In this document: positions 1-11,230 of the stretch, piece after piece
Numbering within the stretch: position 1 is the first letter of the stretch
How the letters are laid out: each line of letters begins with the position of its first letter
Origin: Reticulitermes speratus
Lineage: Eukaryota > Arthropoda > Insecta > Blattodea > Rhinotermitidae
Assembly: GCA_021186555.1 (NCBI GenBank)
Contig: JAJKFL010000004.1
Location: 41,274,351-41,338,350, forward strand
Length of the DNA: 64,000 nucleotides
Direction of reading: 5' to 3'
Notes under the pieces: model-generated
Database searches by the model: none
What the model was told of the DNA's origin: nothing
Seen by the model: only the letters and a program-made list of their open reading frames with translations
Made by a program: the position numbers and the translations under genes

Positions 1-3000
1 CAGCACAGCAGTGTATATCAACAGATCACAGCACAGCAGTGTATATCAACAGATCACAGCACGGCAGTGTATATCAACAGATCACAGCACAGCAGTGTAT
101 ATCAACAGATCACAGCACAGCAGTGTATATCAACAGATCACAGCACGGCAGTGTATATCAACAGATCACAGCACGGCAGTGTATATCAACAGATCACAGC
201 ACGGCAGTGTATATCAACAGATCACAGCACAGCAGTGTATATCAACAGATCACAGCACGGCAGTGTATATCAACAGATCACAGCACAGCAGTGTATATCA
301 ACAGATCACAGCACAGCAGTGTATATCAACATGATCACAGCACGGCAGTGTATATCCATACACAGCAGTGTCCAATCCAGCACGGCAGTGTATATCAACA
401 GATCACAGCACAGCAGTGTATATCACAGATCAGCACAGCAGTGTATATCAACAGATCACAGCAGCAGTGTATATCAACAGATCACAGCACGGCAGTGTAT
501 ATCAACAGATCACAGCACGGCAGTGTATATCAACAGATCACAGCACAGCAGTGTATATCAACAGATCACAGCACAGCAGTGTATATCAACAGATCACAGC
601 ACAGCAGTGTATATCAACAGATCACAGCACAGCAGTGTATATCAACAGATCACAGCACAGCGTGTATATATCAAACAGATCACAAGCACAGCAGTGTATA
701 TCAACAGATCACAGCACGCAGTGTATATCAACAGATCACAGCACGGCAGTGTATATCAACAGATCACAGCACGGCAGTGTATATCAACAGATCACAGCAC
801 GGCAGTGTTATATCAACAGTATCACAGTCACGACGCAGTGTATATCAACAGATCACAGCACAGCAGTGTATATCAACAGATCACAGCACGGCAGTGTATA
901 TCAACAGATCACAGCACGGCAGTGTATATCAACAGATCACAGCACGGCAGTGTATATCAACAGATCACAGCACGGCAGTGTATATCAACAGATCACAGCA
1001 CGGCAGTGTATATCAACAGATCACAGCACGCAGTGTATATCAACAGATCACAGCACAGCAGTGTATATCAACAGATCACAGCACGGCAGTGTATATCAAC
1101 AGATCACAGCACGGCAGTGTATATCAAACAGAGTCACAGCAACAGCAGTGTATATCAACAGATCACAGCACAGCAGTGTATATCAACAGATCACAGCACG
1201 GCAGTGTATATCAACAGATCACAGCACGGCAGTGTATATCAACAGATCACAGCACGCAGTGTATATCAACAGATCACAGCACGCAGTGTATATCAACAGA
1301 TCACAGCACAGCAGTGTATATCAACAGATCACAGCACAGCAGTGTTATCAACAGATCACAGCACAGCAGTGTATATCAACAGATCACAGCACGCAGTGTA
1401 TATCAACAGATCACAGCACAGCAGTGTATATCAACAGATCACAGCACAGCAGTGTATATCAACAGATCACAGCACAGCAGTGTTATAATCAACAGATCAC
1501 AGTCACAGCAGTGTATATCAACAGATCACAGCACAGCAGTGTATATCAACAGATCACAGCACAGCAGTGTATATCAACAGATCACAGCACAGCAGTGTAT
1601 ATCAACAGATCACAGCACAGCAGTGTATATCAACAGATCACAGCACAGCAGTGTATATCAACAGATCACAGCACGGCAGTGTATATCAACAGATCACAGC
1701 ACGGCAGTGTATATCAACAGATCACAGCACGGCAGTGTATATCAACAGATCACAGCACGGCAGTGTATATCAACAGATCACAGCACGGCAGTGTATATCA
1801 ACAGATCACAGCACAGCAGTGTATATCAACAGATCACAGCACAGCAGTGTATATCAACAGATCACAGCACAGCAGTGTATATCAACAGATCACAGCACAG
1901 CAGTGTATATCAACAGATCACAGCACGCAGTGTATATCAACAGATCACAGCACGGCAGTGTATATCAACAGATCACAGCACGGCAGTGTATATCAACAGA
2001 TCACAGCACAGCAGTGTATATCAACAGATCACAGCACAGCAGTGTATATCAACAGATCACAGCACGCAGTGTATATCAACAGATCACAGCACGGCAGTGT
2101 ATATCAACAGATCACAGCACGGCAGTGTATATCAACAGATCACAGCACGGCAGTGTATATCAACAGATCACAGCACGGCAGTGTATATCAACAGATCACA
2201 GCACGGGCAGTGTATATCAACAGATCACAGCACAGCAGTGTATATCAACAGATCACAGCACAGCAGTGTATATCAACAGATCACAGCACAGCAGTGTATA
2301 TCAACAGATCACAGCACAGCAGTGTATATCAACAGATCACAGCACAGCAGTGTATATCAACAGATCACAGCACAGCAGTGTATATCAACAGATCACAGCA
2401 CAGCAGTGTATATCAACAGATCACAGCACAGCAGTGTATATCAACAGATCACAGCACAGCAGTGTATATCAACAGATCACAGCACAGCAGTGTATATCAA
2501 CAGATCACAGCACAGCAGTGTATATCAACAGATCACAGCACAGCAGTGTATATCAACAGATCACAGCACGGCAGTGTATATCAACAGATACAGACGGCAG
2601 TGTATATCAACAGATCACAGACGGCAGTGTATATCAACAGATCACAGCACGGCAGTGTATATCAACAGATCACAGCACGGCAGTGTATATCAACAGATCA
2701 CAGCACAGCAGTGTATATCAACAGATCACAGCACAGCAGTGTATATCAACAGATCAAGCACAGCAGTGTATATCAACAGATCACAGCACAGCAGTGTATA
2801 TCAACAGATCACAGCACAGCAGTGTATATCAACAGATCACAGCACAGCAGTGTATATCAACAGATCACAGCACAGCAGTGTATATCAACAGATCACAGCA
2901 CGGCAGTGTATATCAACAGATCACAGCACGGCAGTGTATATCAACAGATCACAGCACGGCAATGTATATCAACAGATCACAGCACGGCAGTGTATATCAA

Positions 3001-3507
3001 CAGATCACAGCACAGCAGTGTATATCAACAGATCACAGCACAGCAGTGTATATCAACAGATCACAGCACGGCAGTGTATATCAACAGATCACAGCACGGC
3101 AGTGTATATCAACAGATCACAGCACGGCAGTGTATATCAACAGATCACAGCACGGCAGTGTATATCAACAGATCACAGCACAGCAGTGTATATCAACAGA
3201 TCACAGCACAGCAGTGTATATCAACAGATCACAGCACAGCAGTGTATATCAACAGATCACAGCACAGCAGTGTATATCATCAAATTACACAGCACAGCAG
3301 TGTATATCAACAGATCACAGCACAGCAGTGTATATCAACAGATCACAGCACAGCAGTGTATATCAACAGATCACAGCACAGCAGTGTATATCAACAGATC
3401 ACAGCACAGCAGTGTATATCAACAGATCACAGCACGGCAGTGTATATCAACAGATCACAACACGGCAGTGTATATCAACAGATCACAGCACGGCAGTGTA
3501 TATCAAC
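1..3507. repeat. 28-bp satellite array, about 125 copies, running off the left edge
   Basis: The unit reads AGTGTATATCAACAGATCAC followed by AGCACAGC or AGCACGGC. The A/G alternative occurs in runs, so two subtypes are interspersed. Some units are 27 bp (CACGCAG). Clusters of scrambled units occur near 330-380, 420-470, 660-720, 800-840, 1125-1145, 1480-1505, 2590-2640 and 3270-3300. Because 28 leaves remainder 1 on division by 3 and the unit has no forward-strand stop, all three forward frames stay open for long stretches. These are not genes. The right edge abuts a hammerhead-bearing inverted repeat. Confidence 0.97.
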
Positions 3508-3637
3508 ACCAAGTCGTACACAGTGTTAAAACACAATATGCAATCACTTTGCATAAACCCCGACATGTTTCGCTGCACTGTACACCATCTTCAGGGGAAA
3601 ACACATTTAAGTGTTTTAACACTGTGTACCAGCTGGT
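3508..3637 (-). mobile_element. Compact inverted-repeat element with minus-strand hammerhead-like motif
   Basis: The left arm 3508-3534 and right arm 3611-3637 are near-perfect inverted repeats built around TACACAGTGTTAAAACAC. A hammerhead-like motif lies between them on the minus strand. The 28-bp array begins at the left arm, which is 3' of the ribozyme on its own strand. This is the same layout as at 9.4 and 31.7 kb. Assignment to the Penelope-like group is by motif only; no reverse transcriptase is present. Confidence 0.6.
3555..3600 (-). ncRNA. Hammerhead-like ribozyme motif (GUC cleavage triplet)
   Basis: Read on the minus strand, the motif has core CTGAAGA (the CUGANGA box), a poorly paired stem II, then GAAACATGTC. 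ACA/TGT gives a minimal stem III and GTC is the canonical cleavage triplet. Stem I is a short C-rich/G-rich pairing. One extra T follows the CUGANGA box, as in the other copies. Stem II has a mismatch, so activity is uncertain. Confidence 0.5.
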
Positions 3638-3739
3638 GTTGCTATTATTGTTGTAATACACGCACGTACACAGTGTGGACAGTGTTAACAAATAGATTAA
3701 AGCAAGCTGACACACTGCGTTGTCTTTATAATGGGGACT

Positions 3740-3778
3740 TTTGTTTACTGTGCGGTACGGACTCAATATTTTAAACAC
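3740..3778 (+). mobile_element. 3' end fragment of the 114-bp-unit TTAA element
   Basis: TTTACTGTGCGGTACGGACT followed by a TTTAAA-type ending matches the right end of the large 114-bp arrays (TTTACTGCGCGGTACGGACT). It is a short diverged remnant just upstream of a SINE insertion. Confidence 0.55.
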
Positions 3779-3791
3779 TATTTAGATGGAC

Positions 3792-4051
3792 GCCGATCCC
3801 AGTGGCCGTGCGGTCTAAGGAGTGGGTCTGCGGCTGCTCGCTTACTGGGATTGCGAGTTCGAATCCCACCGGGGGCATGGATGTCTGTCTCTTTTGAGTG
3901 TTGTGTGTTGTCAGGTAGAGGTCTCTGCGAGGGGCTGATCCCTCGTCCAGAGGAGTCCTACCGAGTGTGGTGTGTCTGAGTGTGATCGTGAAGCCTCGAA
4001 AAATGAGGCGGCTTAGGCCCCCAAGGGGCTGTCGAGCCATTGGAAAAAAAA
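3792..4051 (+). mobile_element. tRNA-derived SINE (family A), full length with target duplication
   Basis: The head resembles a tRNA: TGGCCGTGCGG looks like box A and GAGTTCGAATCCC like box B. A body of about 190 bp and a tail ending GCCATTGG plus poly(A) follow. A perfect 12-bp direct repeat ATTTAGATGGAC flanks it at 3780-3791 and 4052-4063, which marks insertion by LINE machinery. A second copy lies at 10962-11224. The two differ by scattered substitutions. The A and B boxes imply RNA polymerase III transcription when intact. Confidence 0.9.
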
Positions 4052-4063
4052 ATTTAGATGGAC

Positions 4064-4298
4064 TTGAAGCCTGTGTAATAAAATGCACCTTTCGTAACTC
4101 GTAGTTATGAGATAAGCTGACAGTGGAGACACGTTTCGCTCGGGAGGTCACGTTAACGAGGGTGTCTGAAAAGACCTCAGGGAGTCCTGCTTTTGTCCTG
4201 CAAATTCCCTCGTTCTTTACAAAACCGTCAAACACGTTTCGGATGCTCGAGTCATCGTACCAGCTTAGTGACGGAGTAAGCCTGTGGTTCAAAGAGGC
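4064..4298. other. No recognisable feature
   Basis: Single-copy-looking sequence between the SINE and the 46-bp array. Short frames run through on both strands, but I recognise no protein. Confidence 0.4.
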
Positions 4299-4620
4299 GT
4301 CGTACATACGGCGCTGTGATTGTACTTGGGCTGTTGGCAGCAACGTCGTACATACGGCGCTGTGATTGTACTTGGGCTATTGGCAGCAACGTCGTACATA
4401 CGGCGCTGTGATTGTACTTGGGCTGTTGGCAGCAACGTCGTACATACGGCGCTGTGATTGTACTTGGGCTGTTGGCAGCAACGTCGTACATACGGCGCTG
4501 TGATTGTACTTGGGCTGTTGGCAGCAACGTCGTACATACGGCGCTGTGATTGTACTTGGGCTGTTGGCAGCAACGTCGTACATACGGCGCTGTGATTGTA
4601 CTTGGGCTGTTGGCAGCAAC
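4299..4620. repeat. 46-bp tandem array, 7 copies
   Basis: The unit begins GTCGTACATACGGCGCTGTG and ends GGCTGTTGGCAGCAAC. Copies are almost identical, with one A/G change (CTATTGG) in the second. The frames through it repeat a short peptide and are not genes. Confidence 0.95.
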
Positions 4621-4901
4621 ATATCGCATGCAGTTACATAACAACAAAATTGGACGGACGTACCGAATGCAGATTCTGCATGTGTTTATTTAGTGTTGAC
4701 GCTGCACGCTAAATGACACAATTCGATGTTGCTTAGTGACTACAATGTGTAGTTTTTGTTTTATTGGTCTGGATGTCTATTGTTGCCGATAAACATATAT
4801 GACTTCACAACAATGAACCTTATTCGTAAGAGCAGTGATTTAGACAGTTGTGCAGACTAGACCAGTGATTGTCAGGCATGAACTGTGTACAACAAAACGT
4901 T
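4621..4901. other. No recognisable feature
   Basis: AT-rich single-copy-looking sequence. No coding signal was found. Confidence 0.4.
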
Positions 4902-5236
4902 GTCAATAGTGTTACTGTAGCAAGCCTGTCGGTAGTGTTACTGTAACAAACCTGTCAGTAGTGTTACTGTAACAAGCCTGTCAGTAGTGTTACTGTAACA
5001 AGCCTGTCAGTAGTGTTACTGTAACAAGCCTGTCAGTAGTGTTACTGTAACAAGCCTGTCAGTAGTGTTACTGTAACAAGCCTGTCAGTAGTGTTACTGT
5101 AACAAGCCTGTCAGCAGTGTTACTGTAACAAGCCTGTCAGTAGCGTTACTGTAACAAGCCTGTCAGTAGTGTTACTGTAACAAGCCTGTCAGTAGTGTTA
5201 CTGTAACAAGCCTGTCAGTAGTGTTACTGTAACAAG
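4902..5236. repeat. 26-bp tandem array, about 12.5 copies
   Basis: The unit is GTGTTACTGTAACAAGCCTG plus TCAGTA. It contains the palindromic core GTTACTGTAAC, so each unit could form a small hairpin. Confidence 0.95.
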
Positions 5237-5989
5237 CCATGATGCACTTCAGACGTGTTCTGTCTGCCGTCTGTGTGCTGTTTTAACGTTAAAACAACAA
5301 TATCGTTTCTGCAAGCAGTTTAATAATAAATAAGCTGCGACAGACAGAGAGACAGACAGACGGCAGTATTCAATAAACAGAGTGAAATCTGGCGGTGAGC
5401 CCCGGGAGGGGCTCGACATCAAGGTGGACTGACCGACCCACCGCCGCTCGCTGTTGTCCCATCTGACGCACAGCGACGCTGCCGGTGTGAGTCACGCCAG
5501 GTTTACCTGCATCAAGTCCATTGTCTGTCCGATATTGTTTGTGTTTGGCAATGATTGCTAATTGCGTCAGCGAATTCCTTTCGCTGTCAGTCGCGAAGTC
5601 TTACAGCTATGTCTCAGTACTGCGCATGCTCTGACAGCGAAATATGTGTTTGTTTATTGACAGCTTCTGGGCCTAACAGCAGATATTCTTGTTCACGAAA
5701 CGCTTTATAACAAGTGACGAAATTCGCGAGGCTGTTTGTGAAAACCGACGCAAAAGAATGCTAACGTGTGTCAAGCCCATATATGGCGTTCTGCTTGTGT
5801 TTTGTTGTCGGGTGCAAGCAGAGGAAGATATCGAAATTGGAGCGTCGTTGTGACGTAGTGTTACCAGCTGTTTGTGCGGAATGCAACAGCTGACTGCCAT
5901 TTTAAGAAATGTTTCGTAGCTAACACTAACGCCTCTGTTCGGTGTTCGTGAATACGTGAAGCCACACGTTGTGTAAATAGTGCTTAAAA

Positions 5990-5991
<2 letters not shown>
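5237..5991. other. No gene recognised
   Basis: A minus-strand frame of 123 codons (5673-6044) ends in translated microsatellite and has no recognisable domain. Short CAGA runs occur near 5340. Confidence 0.4.

Positions 5992-6031
<40 letters not shown>
5992..6031. repeat. (TCTG)n microsatellite
   Basis: About ten tetranucleotide copies, perfect. Confidence 0.97.
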
Positions 6032-6032
<1 letters not shown>

Positions 6033-6049
6033 CACAATAAGCACTTGCA

Positions 6050-6195
6050 GTCTTCGGCAGAGATCAGTCGGTTAATGCTACTAGGAGGGGTAAGTGTTGA
6101 TTGTGAGAACCTTACGAGACGCATCAAGGCACTGTATGGGCAAAACTGTTTAAAGTTAAAGCAAATGGTACATATATTTACCACTGTGCCATAAA
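6050..6195 (-). mobile_element. Diverged single-unit copy of the 114-bp TTAA element
   Basis: AGATCAGTCGGTTAATGCTA and the terminal GGTACATATATTTACCACTG parallel the minus-strand reading of the large arrays (CAGTCAGTTAATGTTGTA and GGTACATATAGTAACCACTG). Only one unit is present, which suggests the monomeric form is ancestral. Divergence is heavy. Confidence 0.5.
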
Positions 6196-7585
6196 GAGTT
6201 AAACAGTTTCGTCTTTATGTCCTCATCTGGGATATCCCGCACTCATGGCAGTAGATGGTGTTCCTCAGATCGCACGACAGAATACGTCGTCCTCTGCAGT
6301 GCCACGCTCCGTCCACTTTCATCATGTGTAACCTGTGTGGCCTCGCAGGAGTCAGAAGCTACAGTCAGATTCTGTTAGAACTTTATACGGGGGACTGAAT
6401 ATTTTGTGTCGTTATAAACGAGTGTTGTTTTAACCGAGGAGTTTAATGTTATGGTTAGCAGTGAGAAATTAATTGCTATCACAGAACATCTGACGTTATA
6501 GACGAGATGTCGCATAAACTGATGTTGTTATAACCGGGTTAGACTGTATTTGTAACGGAGGTTCCGTGTTTTGCCGTCAGGTGTATGGATGTATTTGGAC
6601 TTCAAATTGCAGCCTGCTTGCGACTTAAATCTGAGGGCCGATTACGTTGCGTGTTAGCAACAAACGCACACTTGTAGCTCACACGACGTCACATTACTGC
6701 CTTTTCACCGAGATCGTAACGGTGAGGAATCTGGCTTGTGACTTTCTCTGGTGTATTAATAGTGAGGCAAGTGTTTGATCGGGTCGGTCTTGCAGAGTTC
6801 TGTCTCGCTAACCTTCAACACACAGCAGTAGAACTTCTAAGGATCGCCTTTTCTAGTGTTTTGTCTGAATTTTCCGGACGGTCGATAACGAAGGACACGC
6901 TTTTCTTTGTTTTGGTTGCTGCTGTCCGCTTGCGAGTTCGTGGAAAGTTGAGCGTACCGCTGGACCTGACTTTTTGGGAATCTCGTGTAGGAGGTGGGCG
7001 ATTGTCCCTGGATTTCAGGGACAACTTGAAACGACTTCCTCATGGCTGCGATTTATTTTCGGAAGCAAGAAGAAATCACAAGGGGCCATATTAGGGCCCA
7101 GAAGTTAAGGGGGCACGGCCATGTCCTTAGCGGCCACAAATGTCTGCAGTCACACAGCAGTGGTCATGGCGAGTCAACCAGTTCTGGTTTCGCCATCGCT
7201 CGGGACGTTTTCGACAGACCTGCTCCCTCAGACCTTGCGAAACGTCCCGTTAGTAATGCTGCTTAACCGTTTGGCCTGGAAGAACAAATTCCTGACGAAC
7301 AGTGACCAACGTGCTCTTGACATTTGACCTCGCCGTACCACAGACGGAACTGCTGTTCATCAGGTTTCCTGTTCGCCGTTTCCGATGCAGTTGTCACCAA
7401 GTTTGCAGCAAAACGTAAGGCAGACGCTGTTCCTTCGTCAGCCTTTACAAAATGGCGGCTCGCATTAGCACGCACAACAGCGTATGCCAACTGTACTGCT
7501 TGGTGTTCTGGGGCCTAGCGGCGGACTGGGGGACTTTGGGCACGTGTTGGTAGAGTTACGGGTGTAATTATGCTTTGTGTGGTTG
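6196..7585. other. Long single-copy-looking stretch, no gene recognised
   Basis: Overlapping frames occur (for example 6738-7094 plus, 118 codons, and 7263-7490 minus), but none shows a known domain, a signal peptide or a convincing start context. A perfect 7-bp hairpin GTCCCTG/CAGGGAC lies near 7006-7025. Some GAAACG-type pieces (7025-7040, 7225-7245) faintly recall the hammerhead-family tails, too weakly to call. Confidence 0.35.
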
Positions 7586-7587
7586 TC

Positions 7588-8505
7588 AGTGGCGTGACTA
7601 CTGACAGTACGTTTGGACGTGCTGATGCTGCATCAGTGGCGTAACTACTGACAGTACGTTTGGACGTGCTGATGCTGCATCAGTGGCGTGACTACTGACA
7701 GTACGTTTGGACGTGCTGATGCTGCATCAGTGCGTAACTACTGACAGTACGTTTGGACGTGCTGATGCTGCATCAGTGGCGTGACTACTGACAGTACGTT
7801 TGGACGTGCTGATGCTGCATCAGTGGCGTGACTACTGACAGTACGTTTGGACGTGCTGATGCTGCATAAGTGGCGTAACTACTGACAGTACGTTTGGACG
7901 TGCTAATGCTGCATCAGTGGCGTAACTACTGACAGTACGTTTGGACGTGCTGATGCTGCATCAGTGGCGTGACTACTGACAGTACGTTTGGACGTGCTGA
8001 TGCTGCATCAGTGGCGTAACTACTGACAGTACGTTTGGACGTGCTGATGTTGCATAAGTGGCGTAACTACTGACAGTACGTTTGGACGTGCTGATGCTGC
8101 ATAAGTGGCGTAACTACTGACAGTACGTTTGGACGTGCTGATGCTGCATAAGTGGCGTAACTACTGACAGTACGTTTGGACGTGCTAATGCTGCATCAGT
8201 GGCGTAACTACTGACAGTACGTTTGGACGTGCTGATGCTGCATCAGTGGCGTGACTACTGACAGTACGTTTGGACGTGCTGATGCTGCATCAGTGGCGTA
8301 ACTACTGACAGTACGTTTGGACGTGCTGATGCTGCATCAGTGGCGTGACTACTGACTACGTTTGAACGTGCTGATGCTGCATCAGTGGCGTGACTACTGA
8401 CAGTACGGTTGGCTTTGTTGATGCTGCATCAGTGGCGTAACTACTGACAGTACGTTTGGCTGTGCCAGCGCTGCATCAGTGGCGTAGCTACTGAAGTACA
8501 TCCGG
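7588..8505. repeat. 47-bp tandem array, about 19 copies
   Basis: The unit contains GTGGCGTAACTACTGACAGT and ACGTTTGGACGTGCTGATGC. CTGATGC-T-GCATCAG forms an imperfect palindrome at each junction. Variant sites (GTAACT/GTGACT, CATCAG/CATAAG) recur in blocks. Copies degrade towards the right end after 8340. Confidence 0.95.
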
Positions 8506-8979
8506 CTGTGCTGTTGGTACAATTGGCTACACCAAGAACCTGAGGTTTCTTCTCGCTCCTCGGACGTTTTTCGTCTCATTTATCGACTGCGTATCTGTTT
8601 CAGAAGTTACTTAGCTTTGAGTGACCGATAAAGACGATCACGACGGAATGTGCAGTAATTACACTAGAGCAGTGGCGTGTCGTTCTGACAAGATGGACCG
8701 TTTCTGTACCTAATGGTGTTGTCATGACCAGAGCAAGACCTGCCTAATGCGGAGTCTGTACTAACCATTCAAAAACATTGGTAACTGCACGCAGCACTAA
8801 GAACTGTGCATGTGGGTTACAGACCTTGCGTGTTTCGATGACTGTCAGAATGAACACCATTAATGGACTGGTCTTTGTAATGGAGATGTTGTGTTTTCTT
8901 TTACGTAGGCGATGAATTTGTATTTAGATGGCATTTTGAGTTTCGGTAGGGTAAAGTGAAAACATGTTTGTAAGGGGAA
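8506..8979. other. No recognisable feature
   Basis: Single-copy-looking sequence. No supported frame. Confidence 0.4.
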
Positions 8980-9225
8980 AGGTCTGTTTGTGAAGTTGTG
9001 CACCTCTGTAACACCACAAAAGGTCTGTTTGTGAAGTTGTTCACCTCTGTAACACCACAAAAGGTCTGTTTGTGAAGTTGTGCACCTCTGTAACACCACA
9101 AAAGGTCTGTTTGTGAAGTTGTGCACCTCTGTAACACCACAAAAGGTCTGTTTGTGAAGTTGTGCACCTCTGTAACACCACAAAAGGTCTGTTTGTGAAG
9201 TTGTGCACCTCTGTAACACCACAAA
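8980..9225. repeat. 41-bp tandem array, 6 copies
   Basis: The unit runs GGTCTGTTTGTGAAGTTGTG to CACCTCTGTAACACCACAAA. Only one or two substitutions separate the copies. It lies about 140 bp upstream of a hammerhead-bearing inverted repeat. Confidence 0.95.
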
Positions 9226-9329
9226 CGGAAATATTTTGGTGCAGAAACGAAATGAGAAGTTCCGTTGCAAGATGAAGTACTTGTATTGCCTGTAATTACA
9301 GCTAATTGCACTTCTGTGACAAACAACAT

Positions 9330-9344
9330 ATATATATATATATG
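9330..9344. repeat. (TA)n microsatellite
   Basis: About seven perfect dinucleotides. Confidence 0.9.
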
Positions 9345-9367
9345 TTCTTCACGTGCATTTTCATTCA

Positions 9368-9523
9368 ATTAGCAGTGTTATAACCAACAAATATACTTTT
9401 GTATTTCTGTTACACTACTAGTGTACCGTGATGATGGCTGGACCACAGCCGAAACATATGTAGGGTAAAGTGTAACAGAAATACAAAAAGTACATTTATT
9501 GGTTATAATACTGCTAACTAACA
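9368..9523 (+). mobile_element. Fold-back element around a hammerhead-like motif
   Basis: The left arm, about 9370-9418, and right arm, about 9470-9523, are inverted repeats carrying TTTCTGTTACAC, AACCAAYAAAT and CTTTTGTATTTCTG. The hammerhead-like motif sits at the centre. A tandem array starts about 98 nt beyond the predicted cleavage site. No coding capacity. The closest relative in the window is the element at 31.46 kb, which shares AACAGAAATAC and the core variant. Confidence 0.7.
9424..9467 (+). ncRNA. Hammerhead-like motif with G at core position 3
   Basis: TACC is followed by GTGATGA (CUGANGA with C3 changed to G), a 5-bp stem II GGCTG/CAGCC, then GAAACATATGTA with stem III ACAT/ATGT and a GTA triplet, then GGGTA. 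C3 normally pairs with G8 in the active fold, so this copy is probably slow or dead unless rescued. Confidence 0.5.
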
Positions 9524-9560
9524 TATAGCTTGTCATTTTATAATTCATAATATAATACAA

Positions 9561-10042
9561 GGCTCACAACACAGTTTGTCACAACACTGTCACTCACAAC
9601 ACAGTTTGTCACAACACTGTCACTCACAACACAGTTTGCCACAACACTGTCACTCATAACACAGTTTGTCATAACACTGTCACTGTCCGTTATAACACAG
9701 TTTGTCACAACACTGTCACTGTCCGTTATAACACAGTTTGTCACAACACTGCCACTGTCCGTTATAACACAGTTTGTCACAACACTGTCACTGTCCGTTA
9801 TAACACAGTTTGTCACAACACTGTCACTGTCCGTTATAACACAGTTTGTCACAACACTGTCACTGTCCGTTATAACACAGTTTGTCACAACACTGTCACT
9901 GTCCGTTATAACACAGTTTGTCACAACACTGTCACTGTCCGTTATAACACAGTTTGTCACAACACTGTCACTGTCCGTTATAACACAGTTTGTCACAACA
10001 CTGTCACTGTCCGTTATAACACAGTTTGTCACAACACTGTCA
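9561..10042. repeat. 36-bp tandem array with a 30-bp variant, about 14 copies
   Basis: The 36-bp unit is CACTGTCCGTTATAACACAG plus TTTGTCACAACACTGT. The first copies (to about 9680) are a 30-bp form lacking GTCCGT. The long minus-strand frame through it is a periodic peptide and not a gene. The array lies 3' of a hammerhead-like motif. Confidence 0.95.
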
Positions 10043-10951
10043 AACTTGTGTCGCTGTGGGCAAAGTAAGCAAGTAGCTACGCAGTAGCTGTGTACGTCGC
10101 CTACTGCGTCTCTGCGTCTGACCGTCCGTCTGTGACCTAATGGCGGCGTCTGAACCACTTACGAATTCCTTCAGCTGTACAGCAGTTCGGATTTTGTTGC
10201 AGATCGATCAACTGCGACGACTACTTTATACAAATCGACTCTTCGCATATTCCAAAAACGCTGACATATTTTGTTCAAATTTTGTACTGAAGCCTTTCAC
10301 TAATTTTCATTTTAGTATTCCCACTTTCAAGTAAGATGTAAAGAACGCCTTTGGTAACTTTCCGTACTGCAGTCTCCATTTGTGGTTTGTCAGCTGGATC
10401 ACAAATACGGACGCAGCCGCACGCTGTGTGTTTGACCACGTTCAGGCACAGACAGTTTGTGCCAGTGTTCAGTATATTAAAACCAAAATGCTGGTTGTGG
10501 TCACTTCATGCTGTCGGGGGCAAATTGTCCTTACTGGTTATGCCTCCCGCTTAACGTCAGTCCAGGTCGACGTCAGATCGTATCTAGTAACTGTCTGGAC
10601 GCTTCGGAAGTACAGCTTGGTTCTCAGAACCGTCAGAATGAGTCTTTCTGGTGATCTAGGCACCAGCCAGGCGACGCTGAACCTCAGACCGGAGTTTTTT
10701 CCGCAAGTTATGCAGCCTCTCTGACGATGTGGACACGCAGGCTTGCTGATGGCACTGGTACCTACGTCAGACAGTGTTAGTTGACAGCACGTACCTACTG
10801 CACGGGCCTAAAGGGCAGCAAAACGGTACTCAAAAATGAAGGTTCTATCTGCCGACAAGCAGTGAGAGCCACACAAAACACGGAGCTAATTTTAATGGTA
10901 GATATAGTAACCACTGTGTCTTGAAAGGTTTTAAGCAGTTTTACCTGTATA
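10043..10951. other. No gene recognised
   Basis: A plus frame of 114 codons (10380-10724) has no recognisable motif. Otherwise featureless. Confidence 0.4.
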
Positions 10952-10961
10952 TTCTGTACAT

Positions 10962-11224
10962 AGCCGATCCCAGTGGCCACGCGGTGTAAGGCGTCGGTCT
11001 GCGGCCGCTCGCTTACTGGGGTTGTGGGTTCGAATCCCACCGGGGGCATGGATGTCTGTCTGTTGTGAGTGTTGTGTGTTGTCAGGTAGAGGTCTCTGCG
11101 ACAGGCTGATCACCCGTCCAGAGGAGTCCTACCGAGTGTGGTGTGTCTAAAGTGTGTGATCGTGAAGCCTCGATAATGAGGCGGTCTAGGCCCCCAAGGG
11201 GCTGTCGAGCCATTGGAAAAAAAG
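10962..11224 (+). mobile_element. tRNA-derived SINE (family A), second full-length copy
   Basis: Same head (TGGCCACGCGGTGTAAGG; box-B-like GGGTTCGAATCCC), body and GCCATTGGAAAA tail as at 3792. A 10-bp duplication TTCTGTACAT flanks it at 10952-10961 and 11225-11234. The following 25-bp array starts inside the right-hand duplication. Confidence 0.9.
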
Positions 11225-11230
11225 TTCTGT

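Noticed and set aside
39..3656. Open frames up to 1205 codons on the plus strand
   Set aside because: They are the 28-bp satellite read in frame-shifting fashion. Three frames give the same periodic peptide, and there is no start context or domain.
3792..3875. tRNA gene at the head of the family A SINE
   Set aside because: It is followed by the common SINE body, a poly(A) tail and target duplications. It is a retroposon.
6738..7094. 118-codon frame as a gene
   Set aside because: Overlapping frames of similar length exist on both strands and no domain is recognisable.
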